In this document: in pieces, positions 7,764 through 14,445 of the stretch
How positions within the stretch are numbered: position 1 is the first letter of the stretch
Layout of the letters: every line of letters starts with the position of its first letter
Assembly (NCBI GenBank): GCA_002505455.1
Contig: DAVB01000023.1
Coordinates: forward strand, 1 to 18,381
DNA from: Euryarchaeota archaeon UBA52
GTDB lineage: Archaea; Thermoplasmatota; Poseidoniia; Poseidoniales; Thalassarchaeaceae
Reading direction: 5' to 3'
Length of the DNA: 18,381 bases
Notes under the pieces: model-generated
Database searches by the model: none
What the model was told of the DNA's origin: nothing
Seen by the model: only the letters and a program-made list of their open reading frames with translations
Position numbers and translations under genes: made by a program

Positions 7764-7781
7764 GATGATGCTCGCATTAGC

Positions 7782-8312
7782 ATGGGTGTATTGGTAATAA
7801 CTGGCGGATATGGCCTAGATGGGTCCACCGGCATCGTAGCCCGAGCAATAGTGGCAAGAGCCAAATCAAAAGGTGTAGATTGCGATGTCTTTCGTAACGA
7901 TCTAGTAACTCTTCCTCTGGTCGGAGCCCCTGGGTGTTGGGATTCAGAATCGGTATCCGAATATCGGGAGAAGGTCGAGACCTCAGAAGGCTTCATACTC
8001 ATAACTCCGGAATATCATGGGACTATGAGCAGCACAATGAAATTGCAACTAGACTGGCTGGGCAAGGACCAAGTCGGAGGTAAGCCATTCGCGCTTGTCA
8101 GCATGCTAGGGGGTGTTTCAAACACATCCTCGCTCAATCACATGCGCCACGTTGTGAGGTGGCTTGGGGGGTGGTGTATACCCGAACAAGTTGCAATTCC
8201 GGGCGGCAGAGCCCATCTTTCGGACGACGATATTGTAGATGAAGGCCTTTCAGAACGCCTAGATGGCGTATTGAACTCACTGGTAGACATAATAGGGAAA
8301 CTTGGAAATTAG
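7782..8312 (+). CDS. NADPH-dependent FMN reductase family flavoprotein
   Basis: A 176-residue flavodoxin-fold protein of the NADPH-dependent FMN reductase family (quinone, chromate or azo reductase relatives). It begins directly with the first beta strand and phosphate-binding loop, MGVLVITGGYGLDGSTG. It carries the family motif TPEYHGTMSSTMKLQLDWL near residues 75-93, which contacts the flavin ring and dimer partner, and then the strand KPFALVSMLGG. The reading frame extends upstream to a TTG at 7707, but that extension is not family-like, and a TATA box lies at the right distance from the ATG at 7782. The physiological electron acceptor is unknown. Its stop overlaps the convergent membrane-protein stop by 4 nt. 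Confidence 0.88.
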   Translation: MGVLVITGGYGLDGSTGIVARAIVARAKSKGVDCDVFRNDLVTLPLVGAPGCWDSESVSEYREKVETSEGFILITPEYHGTMSSTMKLQLDWLGKDQVGGKPFALVSMLGGVSNTSSLNHMRHVVRWLGGWCIPEQVAIPGGRAHLSDDDIVDEGLSERLDGVLNSLVDIIGKLGN

Positions 8313-9115
8313 TCTGCCGGGGGCGGATTCTCAGCCCTGATCTTGTCTTCTTTTTTCTGTCGGGCGACACTCGAGAAGTAGGCGATCATAGGTACGACTA
8401 TCATCATGGTGAAACAACCTATCAATGAGGCAAGCCCGTAAAGCGTTTCAGTCACAGGATCCAGCTTGAACTCCTCAACACTAACCAACTCGTGAGTAAC
8501 TACGTGTATTTCGGGTGCGTTCGTAAGATTGATGACTTCCCCGGATTTCCTAACCTCCACAGACCATGTAGTAATCCCTTCTACTTTCGAAATACGTTCC
8601 GTTGCCTTTTCAAACGCATCTTCATAATCTTCACCTTCGATGTAGCCAACACCACCCAAAGGAAGCTCAATCGCGACAATCGATTTGAATTCGATAACCC
8701 CATCAGATTCCATCGAGTCGTGTGAGAAATCCAAGTCACAAGACTCAACAATTAACTCAAAATCCTCATTGATATCTTTGCATGTGAACATCCGTCCAGC
8801 ATTGTCCGCACCTAACGACTCACTCGTATAGAATGGGATGGAACTCGAGGATACAGTCATTTCCGAACCCTCCGGAAGATTATCGATCGTGATGTTCAAC
8901 CAAGAAATTGCAGATGTTGTAGTGACGTACCACTTCCCGTCATCATCCAGCTCGACGGTCGTAAGGATTGCTTCTTCGTTCGTCGTTTCAAACCGATAAT
9001 ACTCGCTGTCCAACGTATTCGAATAGACCGCATATGCTAGGAGAAGAATTAGCGTCATACCCAAGCCGATCATGGTTCTAAGCATGTTCGGATTCCTTGA
9101 GAGGGATTTCTTCAT
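8309..9115 (-). CDS. Membrane-anchored protein with extracytoplasmic domain, unknown function
   Basis: I do not recognise this 268-residue protein. A basic N-terminus leads into a hydrophobic helix (~13-31). A polar, acidic domain of about 190 residues follows, rich in beta-type sequence and with two cysteines (C112, C126) able to form a disulfide. A second helix (~224-247) precedes a charged cytoplasmic tail ending in a Pro-rich AENPPPAD. The topology suggests both termini inside and the central domain outside, as in sensors or surface assembly proteins, but no family motif supports a function. It is convergent with the flavoprotein gene and divergent from the ribosomal operon. Confidence 0.78.
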   Translation of the reverse strand: MKKSLSRNPNMLRTMIGLGMTLILLLAYAVYSNTLDSEYYRFETTNEEAILTTVELDDDGKWYVTTTSAISWLNITIDNLPEGSEMTVSSSSIPFYTSESLGADNAGRMFTCKDINEDFELIVESCDLDFSHDSMESDGVIEFKSIVAIELPLGGVGYIEGEDYEDAFEKATERISKVEGITTWSVEVRKSGEVINLTNAPEIHVVTHELVSVEEFKLDPVTETLYGLASLIGCFTMMIVVPMIAYFSSVARQKKEDKIRAENPPPAD

Positions 9116-9143
9116 CGATACTCTCTAGTCCCAACCAGTTTTG

Positions 9144-9160
9144 AATCCTCGTTAAGGATT
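9144..9160. repeat. Short inverted repeat in the divergent promoter region
   Basis: AATCCT-CGTTA-AGGATT gives perfect 6-bp arms around a 5-nt loop. It sits in the 130-bp region between the membrane-protein gene (minus) and the S19e gene (plus), the longest gene-free stretch in the window. It could be an operator or chance. Confidence 0.4.
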
Positions 9161-9204
9161 AGGCATTCGCTGCGCTGTCTGACGTTTATCGTATGTCATC
9201 ACGG

Positions 9205-9212
9205 TTATATAC
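9205..9212 (+). promoter_or_regulatory. TATA box of the ribosomal-protein operon
   Basis: TTATATAC is close to the archaeal TATA consensus. Initiation about 25 nt downstream would fall near 9232-9238, leaving a short leader containing GGTG (9237-9240) before the S19e ATG at 9246. This is the clearest promoter element in the window. Confidence 0.6.
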
Positions 9213-9245
9213 GGACGGAAGGTCGGCGGCTTGCCCGGTGTAGAC

Positions 9246-9716
9246 ATGACCACTGTACATGACATCCCTGCCGATCTTATGATCGAGGCTCTCTCGAGTC
9301 GACTTGTGGACGACAAGACGGTGGAAGCGCCTGAGTGGAGTCGCTTTGTAAAGACCGGAATACACAGGGAAAGAATACCCGTTCAAGAAAATTGGTGGAG
9401 TATAAGGAGCGCCGCAGTACTTCGTAAAGTAGCAATTAGAGGGCCGATAGGAGTTAATAGGCTGGCTCAAGAATTCGGAGGTCCGAGAGATCGCGGAGTC
9501 AAGCCAAATTCTGCAGCAGCCGGCTCCAGAAAGATCATCAGAACGATACTCCAACAGTTGGAGAAGGGAGGTCTCATAGAGGCTAGAACCTCCCCCGGCG
9601 GTAACGTTAACCTGGGTAAAGTAATCTCTCCCAAAGGGCAGTCATATGTTGATTCCGTGGCCCATGGGGCAAGAGAGGCGGCTGAAGCTAGATATCCGGA
9701 GCTCTCTAGATACTGA
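9246..9716 (+). CDS. rps19e: Small-subunit ribosomal protein S19e
   Basis: Archaeal/eukaryotic 30S protein with a winged-helix fold, acting in the head of the small subunit. The product has 156 residues, the usual length. Family features are the opening TTVHDIPADLMIE, the stretch EAPEWSRFVKTGIHRERIPV (~28-47), ENWWSIRSAAVLRKVAIRGPIGV (~48-70), the FGGPRDRGVKP loop (~78-87), the helix SRKIIRTILQQLEKGGLIE (~94-112) and GKVISPKGQSYVD. I chose the ATG at 9246 because the family starts with a TVxDVP-type sequence there. The TTG at 9231 would lie at or near the predicted transcription start. First gene of the S19e-L39e-L31e-S17e run. Confidence 0.96.
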   Translation: MTTVHDIPADLMIEALSSRLVDDKTVEAPEWSRFVKTGIHRERIPVQENWWSIRSAAVLRKVAIRGPIGVNRLAQEFGGPRDRGVKPNSAAAGSRKIIRTILQQLEKGGLIEARTSPGGNVNLGKVISPKGQSYVDSVAHGAREAAEARYPELSRY

Positions 9717-9721
9717 GGTGA
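9715..9721 (+). promoter_or_regulatory. Shine-Dalgarno for L39e
   Basis: GAGGTGA overlaps the S19e stop codon and lies 4 nt before the L39e ATG. It matches the archaeal anti-SD and contrasts with the leaderless first genes elsewhere in the window. Confidence 0.75.
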
Positions 9722-9725
9722 ATAT

Positions 9726-9881
9726 ATGGCAAGACACAAACCCTACGCTAAGAAGAAGCGTTTGATCAAGGTAACCAATCAGAATCGACGCGTTCCTGTC
9801 TGGGTCATGATGAGAACTGCGAGGAAGGTAACCACACATCCAAAGCGTCACATGTGGCGTAGATCCAAACTCCAGAGGTGA
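9726..9881 (+). CDS. rpl39e: Large-subunit ribosomal protein L39e
   Basis: A 51-residue, very basic protein that lines the ribosomal exit tunnel. Translating from the ATG at 9726 gives MARHKPYAKKKRLIK, then QNRRVPVWVMMRTARK, THPKRHMWRRSKLQR. The RRVPVW core and the HPKRxxWRR C-terminus are the family hallmarks, and 51 residues is exactly the usual size. It has a strong SD 4 nt upstream, starts 9 nt after the S19e stop, and its own stop codon is embedded in the SD of L31e. Confidence 0.96.
   Translation: MARHKPYAKKKRLIKVTNQNRRVPVWVMMRTARKVTTHPKRHMWRRSKLQR
9875..9881 (+). promoter_or_regulatory. Shine-Dalgarno that decides the L31e start
   Basis: GAGGTGA overlaps the L39e TGA. It lies 5 nt before the GTG at 9887 and contains the alternative GTG at 9878, so initiation at 9887 is favoured. 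Confidence 0.65.
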
Positions 9882-9886
9882 ATGCT

Positions 9887-10150
9887 GTGTCCGAAGTTAG
9901 AGAAATGGTAATTCCCCTTAGGGCAGCTTGGAAGGTCCCAAGGAGCCGTAGGGCCAATCGCGCAATGGCGGAAGTAAGGAAGCACGTACACCGACACATG
10001 AAAGTCTCTGATGATGAGAAAATTTGGATAGATGAGGATGTGAATCACGCTATTTGGGCTAGAGGGATGCAGAAGCCACCGAGGAAGATCCGGGTTGTCT
10101 GTACTAGGGAAGAAGGATTCCCGATTGAAGTTAAGCTAATGGAGGATTGA
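9887..10150 (+). CDS. rpl31e: Large-subunit ribosomal protein L31e
   Basis: An 87-residue 60S/50S protein located at the tunnel exit. It shows the family order: an opening strand (VREMVIPLR), a basic helix (PRSRRANRAMAEVRKHVHRHMKV), a strand-turn WIDEDVNHAIWARGMQKPPRKIRVVC, and a terminal strand (FPIEVKLM). The start is GTG at 9887, placed 5 nt from a perfect SD. An in-frame GTG at 9878 would add three residues but lies inside that SD and overlaps the L39e stop. L39e followed by L31e is a conserved archaeal pair. Confidence 0.95.
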   Translation: MSEVREMVIPLRAAWKVPRSRRANRAMAEVRKHVHRHMKVSDDEKIWIDEDVNHAIWARGMQKPPRKIRVVCTREEGFPIEVKLMED

Positions 10151-10152
10151 AA

Positions 10153-10344
10153 ATGGGCAACATTAGACCGTCATTCATCAAAATAAGAGCTCTAAGACTC
10201 ATTGAGAGATATCCCGACCAATTCACTGCAGATTTCGACGAGAACAAGGGTCTTGTAGAGCGCTTCACAGATGTTGAGAATAAGAAGATGCGAAACTGGA
10301 TAGCAGGCTATATCACCAGGTACAAGCAGCGCAGAGTCGACTGA
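10153..10344 (+). CDS. rps17e: Small-subunit ribosomal protein S17e
   Basis: A 63-residue small-subunit protein. It begins MGNIRPSFIKIRALRLIERYPDQFTADFDENK and ends with KKMRNWIAGYITRYKQRR, both matching the archaeal S17e pattern (G-x-[IV]-R-P-x-F-I-K at the start and R-N-x-I-A-G-Y-I-T-R near the end). The ATG at 10153 is preceded by GGAGG (10141-10145), which overlaps the end of L31e; a TTG at 10147 is not needed. S17e in this position, rather than translation factor eIF6, differs from the arrangement I recall for many archaea. Confidence 0.93.
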   Translation: MGNIRPSFIKIRALRLIERYPDQFTADFDENKGLVERFTDVENKKMRNWIAGYITRYKQRRVD

Positions 10345-10384
10345 TACACGCATCCTTCATGCCACATGATGCTGACCACGGGCT

Positions 10385-11152
10385 ATGGGCAGCCGAAGTA
10401 CCGAACTCACCCCCGAGTGGGCAAATCGACTTTGCATCATTCTTGTTAGGCCATTACACGAAGGCAACATAGGTGCAGTTGCTCGCTCTATGATGAATTT
10501 CGGAATTACCGACCTCCGAATAGTCGGCAGGGATGAAGAACTGACCGAAGTTGCAAAGAAGAGGGCAAAACATGCAAATTCGATATTGGATGAGGTATCT
10601 TTTCACGACGACTTGAAGTCTTCAACTTCAGATCTTTCCCTCGTGATTGGAACGTCTGGAAAGAGAGAGCTCGGGGATAAGACACAGCATAGGCACTTCC
10701 TCCTTCCAGATGAGATACCGAGTAGAATTGAGGGAAATACAGGAAAAGTTGGCATAGTCTTCGGACCAGAGGGCAAAGGGCTGTTGAATGACGAATTGAG
10801 GGACTGCGAAATCTTGGTGACGATACCTACTTGGGAAGGTTACCCAATAATGAATCTCAGCCACGCAGTTGCCGTAATTTGCTATTCATGGTTCATAAAT
10901 TCGGAGTCAGATGAAAACTACGAGGGCTTGAGAATTTTATCGCCAGGCCTCAGAAAAAGATTCAGAGAGGAGGTGGCCAGGCTTTCCAAAAACGTCCCCA
11001 CTCAGAAACATAGGAGGAAGAGCATAGAGGACACGCTAATACGAGTCATAATGCGAGGCTTGCCCAAGGAAGAGGAGATATCCAGAATACTTTCAGTAAT
11101 CACGTCTGCTGCTGATGCTTTCGAGGAAGGGATATCTGATGAATTGGAGTAG
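10385..11152 (+). CDS. trmJ: TrmJ-like SPOUT tRNA (ribose-2'-O) methyltransferase
   Basis: SpoU/SPOUT-class enzyme that uses S-adenosylmethionine; archaeal TrmJ methylates the 2'-OH of C32 in the tRNA anticodon loop. The product has 255 residues, the family length. The three SpoU motifs are clear: motif 1 at residues 27-40 (GNIGAVARSMMNFG, catalytic Arg34), motif 2 at ~122-137 (VGIVFGPEGKGLLNDE) and motif 3 at ~153-167 (YPIMNLSHAVAVICY). These form the trefoil knot that binds SAM. A C-terminal helical extension (~190-255) fits the TrmJ subgroup. It follows S17e by 40 nt and overlaps the next gene, so it is probably part of the ribosomal transcript. Other TrmH-type specificities cannot be excluded. 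Confidence 0.9.
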   Translation: MGSRSTELTPEWANRLCIILVRPLHEGNIGAVARSMMNFGITDLRIVGRDEELTEVAKKRAKHANSILDEVSFHDDLKSSTSDLSLVIGTSGKRELGDKTQHRHFLLPDEIPSRIEGNTGKVGIVFGPEGKGLLNDELRDCEILVTIPTWEGYPIMNLSHAVAVICYSWFINSESDENYEGLRILSPGLRKRFREEVARLSKNVPTQKHRRKSIEDTLIRVIMRGLPKEEEISRILSVITSAADAFEEGISDELE

Positions 11153-11717
11153 ATCCCCCGTCACCAGGAAGGAAGATGAGGGGGATCTCGTACTCGGCCA
11201 TAACTCGTTTTTTTCTCTTGAAAGGATGAGTGATTCTGTTATCGAAGAAATGAAGAATATTCCCGATCTGTCAGTTTTCCATATAGGGGCCCTTCGTCAA
11301 ATACCGTTGGGAAAGCTCAGAATTAATGCTGTCAGACTCCATGCCGTTTGCAGATATAAGAAGGGAGTGAGAAAAACGGACCAAATATCGCCTGATAGTG
11401 TTAGGTGCATAGATATCCACCCACTGGCTCTGAACAATAAATGGGCTAAATATGCTAATTTCCTTCTTTTCCATGAATATCTACACGCTCTCGGATTTTC
11501 AAATCACGGGAGGGAATTCAGAAGGCTCGAGGCGTTATGGCATGATGGCGAAGCACGTGAAATGGGGCGCTCATTCAGCACATATTTGCGTAATTTGAAT
11601 GGTAAATGGGCATGGATATGCACATCTTGCGGCAAGAAACATGTAAGGTCCAAGCGATCCAATGGGCGTTATTGGTGCGGATTATGTCTTCGTCTTCTGA
11701 TAGACGTGGAAAACTGA
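11139..11717 (+). CDS. SprT-like zinc metalloprotein with C-terminal zinc ribbon
   Basis: A 192-residue soluble protein. The SprT-type active site is HEYLHALGFSNHGREF (residues 112-127): an HExxH zinc motif (H112, E113, H116) with a third histidine (H123) in the HGxxF of the SprT/Spartan/Wss1 families. A C-terminal zinc ribbon has CTSC (C161, C164) and CGLC (C180, C183). The family includes proteases that remove DNA-protein crosslinks, but many archaeal members are uncharacterised, so the substrate is unknown. I chose the ATG at 11139 (14-nt overlap with trmJ, purine-rich GGAAGGGA upstream); the ATG at 11115 and one at 11226 are alternatives. Position suggests co-transcription with trmJ. Confidence 0.85.
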   Translation: MNWSRSPVTRKEDEGDLVLGHNSFFSLERMSDSVIEEMKNIPDLSVFHIGALRQIPLGKLRINAVRLHAVCRYKKGVRKTDQISPDSVRCIDIHPLALNNKWAKYANFLLFHEYLHALGFSNHGREFRRLEALWHDGEAREMGRSFSTYLRNLNGKWAWICTSCGKKHVRSKRSNGRYWCGLCLRLLIDVEN

Positions 11718-11743
11718 AACTAGCATCGTTTACAATTCAATAG

Positions 11744-11749
11744 TTTTAT
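11744..11749 (+). promoter_or_regulatory. TATA-like box for the lipoprotein gene
   Basis: TTTTAT lies about 27 nt before the ATG at 11774. A small inverted repeat (TGAAT-TTT-ATTCA, 11756-11768) lies between box and start. Confidence 0.45.
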
Positions 11750-11773
11750 CATTAGTGAATTTTATTCATAAAT

Positions 11774-12184
11774 ATGAAGGCGTACACGCCACTAGTTCTA
11801 ATTTTGATGATGACTGCCTGCTTATCTGGGTGCACAGGGGATCCAGATTTCGGCGCTAATATATCTGTAACAGGTGTTGTTGCGGACTCCGATGCAGACT
11901 TCTGCGGCGATGAGGACGAGGGAACTCATTGTGATACTCTGACCGTATCGATAGAAGTCACAGGGGAATCGGATTTCAGTACTAACATGTTCTACTGGGA
12001 GGCAGTAGCTGATGACGGGTCCATTACAAGTGCACCATGGGTGAATGGTCCCGACGCATGTGCTGCAGGTTTCACCTGCGAGGTTACCTTGGATTTCGAT
12101 GTTGCAGATGGTGCACAACTTGTAGAGCTAAGGTGGAACAATATCTTCGATGAAGTGGATTGTGAGATATCCGGCGTCTATTGA
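11774..12184 (+). CDS. Small secreted lipoprotein, unknown function
   Basis: A 136-residue protein with a signal sequence (hydrophobic residues 6-16) and a lipobox, LSGC, placing the lipid-modified cysteine at residue 20. The mature part is acidic (NISVTGVVADSDADFCGDEDEG) and has five further cysteines (C44, C53, C96, C102, C130), suggesting disulfides outside the cell. It probably folds as a small beta-sandwich (strands TLTVSIEVTG, TCEVTLDFDV, QLVELRWNN), but I recognise no family. It stands alone with its own TATA box and is convergent with queD. Confidence 0.78.
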   Translation: MKAYTPLVLILMMTACLSGCTGDPDFGANISVTGVVADSDADFCGDEDEGTHCDTLTVSIEVTGESDFSTNMFYWEAVADDGSITSAPWVNGPDACAAGFTCEVTLDFDVADGAQLVELRWNNIFDEVDCEISGVY

Positions 12185-12190
12185 TCCCCG

Positions 12191-12204
12191 TGCGAAAAAT
12201 CGCA
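12191..12204. repeat. Hairpin between convergent genes
   Basis: TGCGA-AAAA-TCGCA is a perfect 5-bp stem with a 4-nt loop in the 31-bp gap between the lipoprotein and queD stops. It could mark transcript ends for both strands but lacks the T-run usual in archaeal termination. Confidence 0.4.
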
Positions 12205-12215
12205 TGATAGTGACT

Positions 12216-12668
12216 TCATGGCGCCCAACAGGCCCATGATTTAGGTGTCTCTCTAACATGGAATGCGAGAAGTCTTATGGAATTTCCATATGCTGTTTTA
12301 ATATGCGGATTAACTTGTTCGAATGCCCATTTGGCTAGATTTTCTGCTGTCGGCACAAAGGGTACTTCCAATTTCTTCTGCCCCTTGATTCTCGAGAGTG
12401 CATCTATAGCTTCAGAGTCTTCCTCATAGACGATAAAGGCATGATCCACGATATCGTGGATATATTTCTCCAGTATCATGGAGATGTCTGAGAAATCCAT
12501 CAACATCCCTTCTTCCGATGCACCTGCTTGGGATACGACATCGCCTTCCAGCTCAACCTCCCACCGATATCTGTGCCCATGCATATTCCTACACTTGCTA
12601 TTGTGATTTGGCACTCTGTGCCCAGTATCTGTTTCGACCCATCTCCTTATTCTACTCGTCATCTGCAT
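12216..12668 (-). CDS. queD: 6-carboxy-5,6,7,8-tetrahydropterin synthase (QueD)
   Basis: Converts 7,8-dihydroneopterin triphosphate to 6-carboxytetrahydropterin, step two of preQ0 synthesis, in the cytosol. The product is 150 aa, typical for the PTPS/QueD family. The zinc histidines are visible as TGHRVP (H17) and HGH (H30, H32). The catalytic cysteine is C26 (NSKCRNMHGH), with MDFSD at 57-61, the DH pair at 75-76 (IVDHAF), PTAENLA at ~107-113 and the terminal glutamate in VRE (E140). I chose the ATG at 12668, which overlaps the end of msrB; a GTG one codon upstream and an ATG at 12662 are equally possible. Last gene of the preQ0 operon. Confidence 0.94.
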   Translation of the reverse strand: MQMTSRIRRWVETDTGHRVPNHNSKCRNMHGHRYRWEVELEGDVVSQAGASEEGMLMDFSDISMILEKYIHDIVDHAFIVYEEDSEAIDALSRIKGQKKLEVPFVPTAENLAKWAFEQVNPHIKTAYGNSIRLLAFHVRETPKSWACWAP

Positions 12669-13062
12669 CACTCTCTCTGAAATTCATTGATACTGAATTT
12701 ATGCAGTATCTCTCACCACCATATTTTCTGGGCCCATCTTCGAAAACATGTCCAAGATGAGCATCGCATGATCCGCACCGAACCTCGACCCTAACCATTC
12801 CATATTTCCGGTCAATTAACCTACGTATCCCTGCTTGAGGGTGCTCGGTATGGAATGAAGGCCAGCCGCAGCCCGAGTCGAACTTCATCTCAGACGTGAA
12901 TAAAAGATGATTGCAACAGATACAGAAATAGGAACCTGCCCTGTCTTCAAGATAAAGAGCACCTGAGAAAGGGGGTTCTGTCCCTCCATTCCTCGTCACC
13001 TCATACTCGATTGGTGTTAGGATCTCTTTCCATTCATGATCCGTTCGAGAGGTGTCATTCAT
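12652..13062 (-). CDS. msrB: Peptide methionine-(R)-S-oxide reductase (MsrB)
   Basis: Reduces the R epimer of methionine sulfoxide in proteins. A 136-residue, full-length MsrB domain: opening EWKEILTPIEYEVTRNGGTEPPFSG; zinc cysteines C47/C50 (FCICC) and C96/C99 (RCGSC); the SGCGWPSF loop with C65, the usual resolving cysteine; HLGHVFEDGP (~102-111); and the catalytic RYCINSVSM with C120. All functional residues are intact. The ATG at 13062 overlaps the end of queC by 8 nt; an ATG at 13089 inside queC would add nine unrelated residues. It sits between queC and queD with overlaps on both sides, so it must be co-translated with the preQ0 genes although it has no known role in that pathway. Confidence 0.96.
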   Translation of the reverse strand: MNDTSRTDHEWKEILTPIEYEVTRNGGTEPPFSGALYLEDRAGSYFCICCNHLLFTSEMKFDSGCGWPSFHTEHPQAGIRRLIDRKYGMVRVEVRCGSCDAHLGHVFEDGPRKYGGERYCINSVSMNFRESDADDE

Positions 13063-13855
13063 TGCTTTCACTCCATTCCAATTGTACACTCAGTGCATGC
13101 TTCAGAGCCATATCCCAACCTCCAACGTACTCTAATGGGTCCTTCTTACCTATCGAATGAAATGCTAGTATACGCTCAATATCGGCGCCACTTCGGCCAG
13201 AAGATCTACCCCTGCTATCCGGATTGTAGGAGGTATTCGTGTTTTTGAAGATGGTATCGAAGTCAAGACTCAATTTTTTCAAAGAAATCTCTGCATCTTT
13301 CAGTATGGATTCCTTATCTCCATCGATGTAGGGAAGATGGAATGATACACGATGGCTATCCCAGTTGCCGATGTGAAATGCCTTACCGAGGGCTTGATAA
13401 AATTCTGGACGACAATCCGGATATATTTCATGGTCCCCGCTATGAACGCCTAAGGCTATGATAACATCGGAGTCTTCCCTAATCGAAATAGACAAGGCAT
13501 AGCCATACAGTATCGATGCAAATATGGCATTTCGATTCGGTACAACGGTCTGTTTCATTTGTTCTTCTTCATAATGTCCCTCCGGCACATCATAATTATC
13601 CGTTGTCAATGCAGAGTGAAAAAGATCCATGGCGGATCGAAGATCAGCAATTTTATGGTCTACAATATATCCTTCAGACTTCATATAAGCAATGTTTTCA
13701 CAAGCTCTCTCCAGTTCTATTACGTGTTTCTGGCCGTAATTGAAGGATATGCAGCTGACCTGGTACCCTTCAGCTAGAAGATGTATCAGAAGGGCCGTGC
13801 TGTCCATCCCTCCAGAGAGCGCCATTACAGCCCTGATTAGAGCACCCCCATCCAT
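13055..13855 (-). CDS. queC: 7-cyano-7-deazaguanine synthase QueC, zinc cysteines replaced
   Basis: Makes preQ0 from 7-carboxy-7-deazaguanine, ammonia and ATP. The product is 266 aa. The N-type ATP pyrophosphatase loop is MALSGGMDSTALL (residues 11-23), followed by FNYGQKH (~38-44), the VVPNRNAIFASI stretch (~104-115) and ALGVHSGDHEIYPDCRPEFY (~134-153), all typical of QueC. The usual C-terminal zinc site (C...CGxCxxC followed by ER) is not there. The aligned residues read TSYNPDS then SSGRSGADIER, so the four expected cysteines are Ser, Ser, Ser and Asp while the flanking sequence is preserved. It may bind no zinc or use another stabilisation. The ATG at 13855 overlaps queE by 19 nt; the next Met (13825) would remove the first beta strand. 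Confidence 0.93.
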   Translation of the reverse strand: MDGGALIRAVMALSGGMDSTALLIHLLAEGYQVSCISFNYGQKHVIELERACENIAYMKSEGYIVDHKIADLRSAMDLFHSALTTDNYDVPEGHYEEEQMKQTVVPNRNAIFASILYGYALSISIREDSDVIIALGVHSGDHEIYPDCRPEFYQALGKAFHIGNWDSHRVSFHLPYIDGDKESILKDAEISLKKLSLDFDTIFKNTNTSYNPDSRGRSSGRSGADIERILAFHSIGKKDPLEYVGGWDMALKHALSVQLEWSESNE

Positions 13856-14436
13856 TTATGTGTCTGGAGACTGAGTCTCCAACCCTCAGATTCCTTCACT
13901 ACCTTCTCAACTGCTTGAAATGATCTTCCGTTTTCTTCCACAGACTCTGAATCGAGGTAGCATGGCTGGATGAAGTGGTGTGTGAATCCTATTTTCAGAT
14001 CGTCATACATATCTAAATCCTGTCCGCAATAGACAACTTTCAACTCGTCTCCCTGTCGTTGTATAATTTTAGCATTAGGGTATAATTGGTCCTTAGGAGA
14101 GACACATATCCAATCGATGATCGGATCGACCTCAATTGTACCATTGGTTTCAATTGACAAAATAATCCCCTCCCCCTTCAGACTCGATCCTATGGTAGAA
14201 AGATCCTGTAAAGCAGGCTCACCGCCTGTAAAAATAACTCGATCGCAGTTATAGGAAAGCACTTCATCCACAATCGACTCGAGACTCCTTTCGTCATAGG
14301 ATAGGAAATCAGTATCGCACCATTCACATCTTAAGTTACAATTTCCAAATCTAACGAAAACATGGGGTATCCCTACATGGAACCCCTCGCCCTGAACAGA
14401 ATGAAAAATCTCAACTATCGGATATATGGGAGACAC
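13837..14436 (-). CDS. queE: 7-carboxy-7-deazaguanine synthase (QueE), radical SAM
   Basis: Radical-SAM enzyme that rearranges 6-carboxytetrahydropterin to 7-carboxy-7-deazaguanine with loss of ammonia. A compact 199 residues. It opens with the QueE signature EIFHSVQGEGFHVGIPHVFVRF (~9-30). The [4Fe-4S] site is C33-x3-C37-x2-C40 (CNLRCEWCDT), followed by TGGEPALQ (70-77) and IETNGT, both SAM/substrate-contacting motifs of the family. Later landmarks are the SPK motif (VSPKDQL) and the C-terminal LSLQTHKWMGV, conserved in QueE. It ends 19 nt inside queC and starts 9 nt after folE. Confidence 0.95.
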   Translation of the reverse strand: MSPIYPIVEIFHSVQGEGFHVGIPHVFVRFGNCNLRCEWCDTDFLSYDERSLESIVDEVLSYNCDRVIFTGGEPALQDLSTIGSSLKGEGIILSIETNGTIEVDPIIDWICVSPKDQLYPNAKIIQRQGDELKVVYCGQDLDMYDDLKIGFTHHFIQPCYLDSESVEENGRSFQAVEKVVKESEGWRLSLQTHKWMGVL

Positions 14437-14445
14437 AGTATCAAC

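Noticed and set aside
7707..7781. TTG-initiated N-terminal extension of the FMN reductase
   Set aside because: The extension is not family-like, and the TATA box spacing and the fold both point to the ATG at 7782.
12191..12204. Hairpin as an intrinsic terminator
   Set aside because: The stem is real, but no T-run follows on either strand, so I list it only as a repeat.
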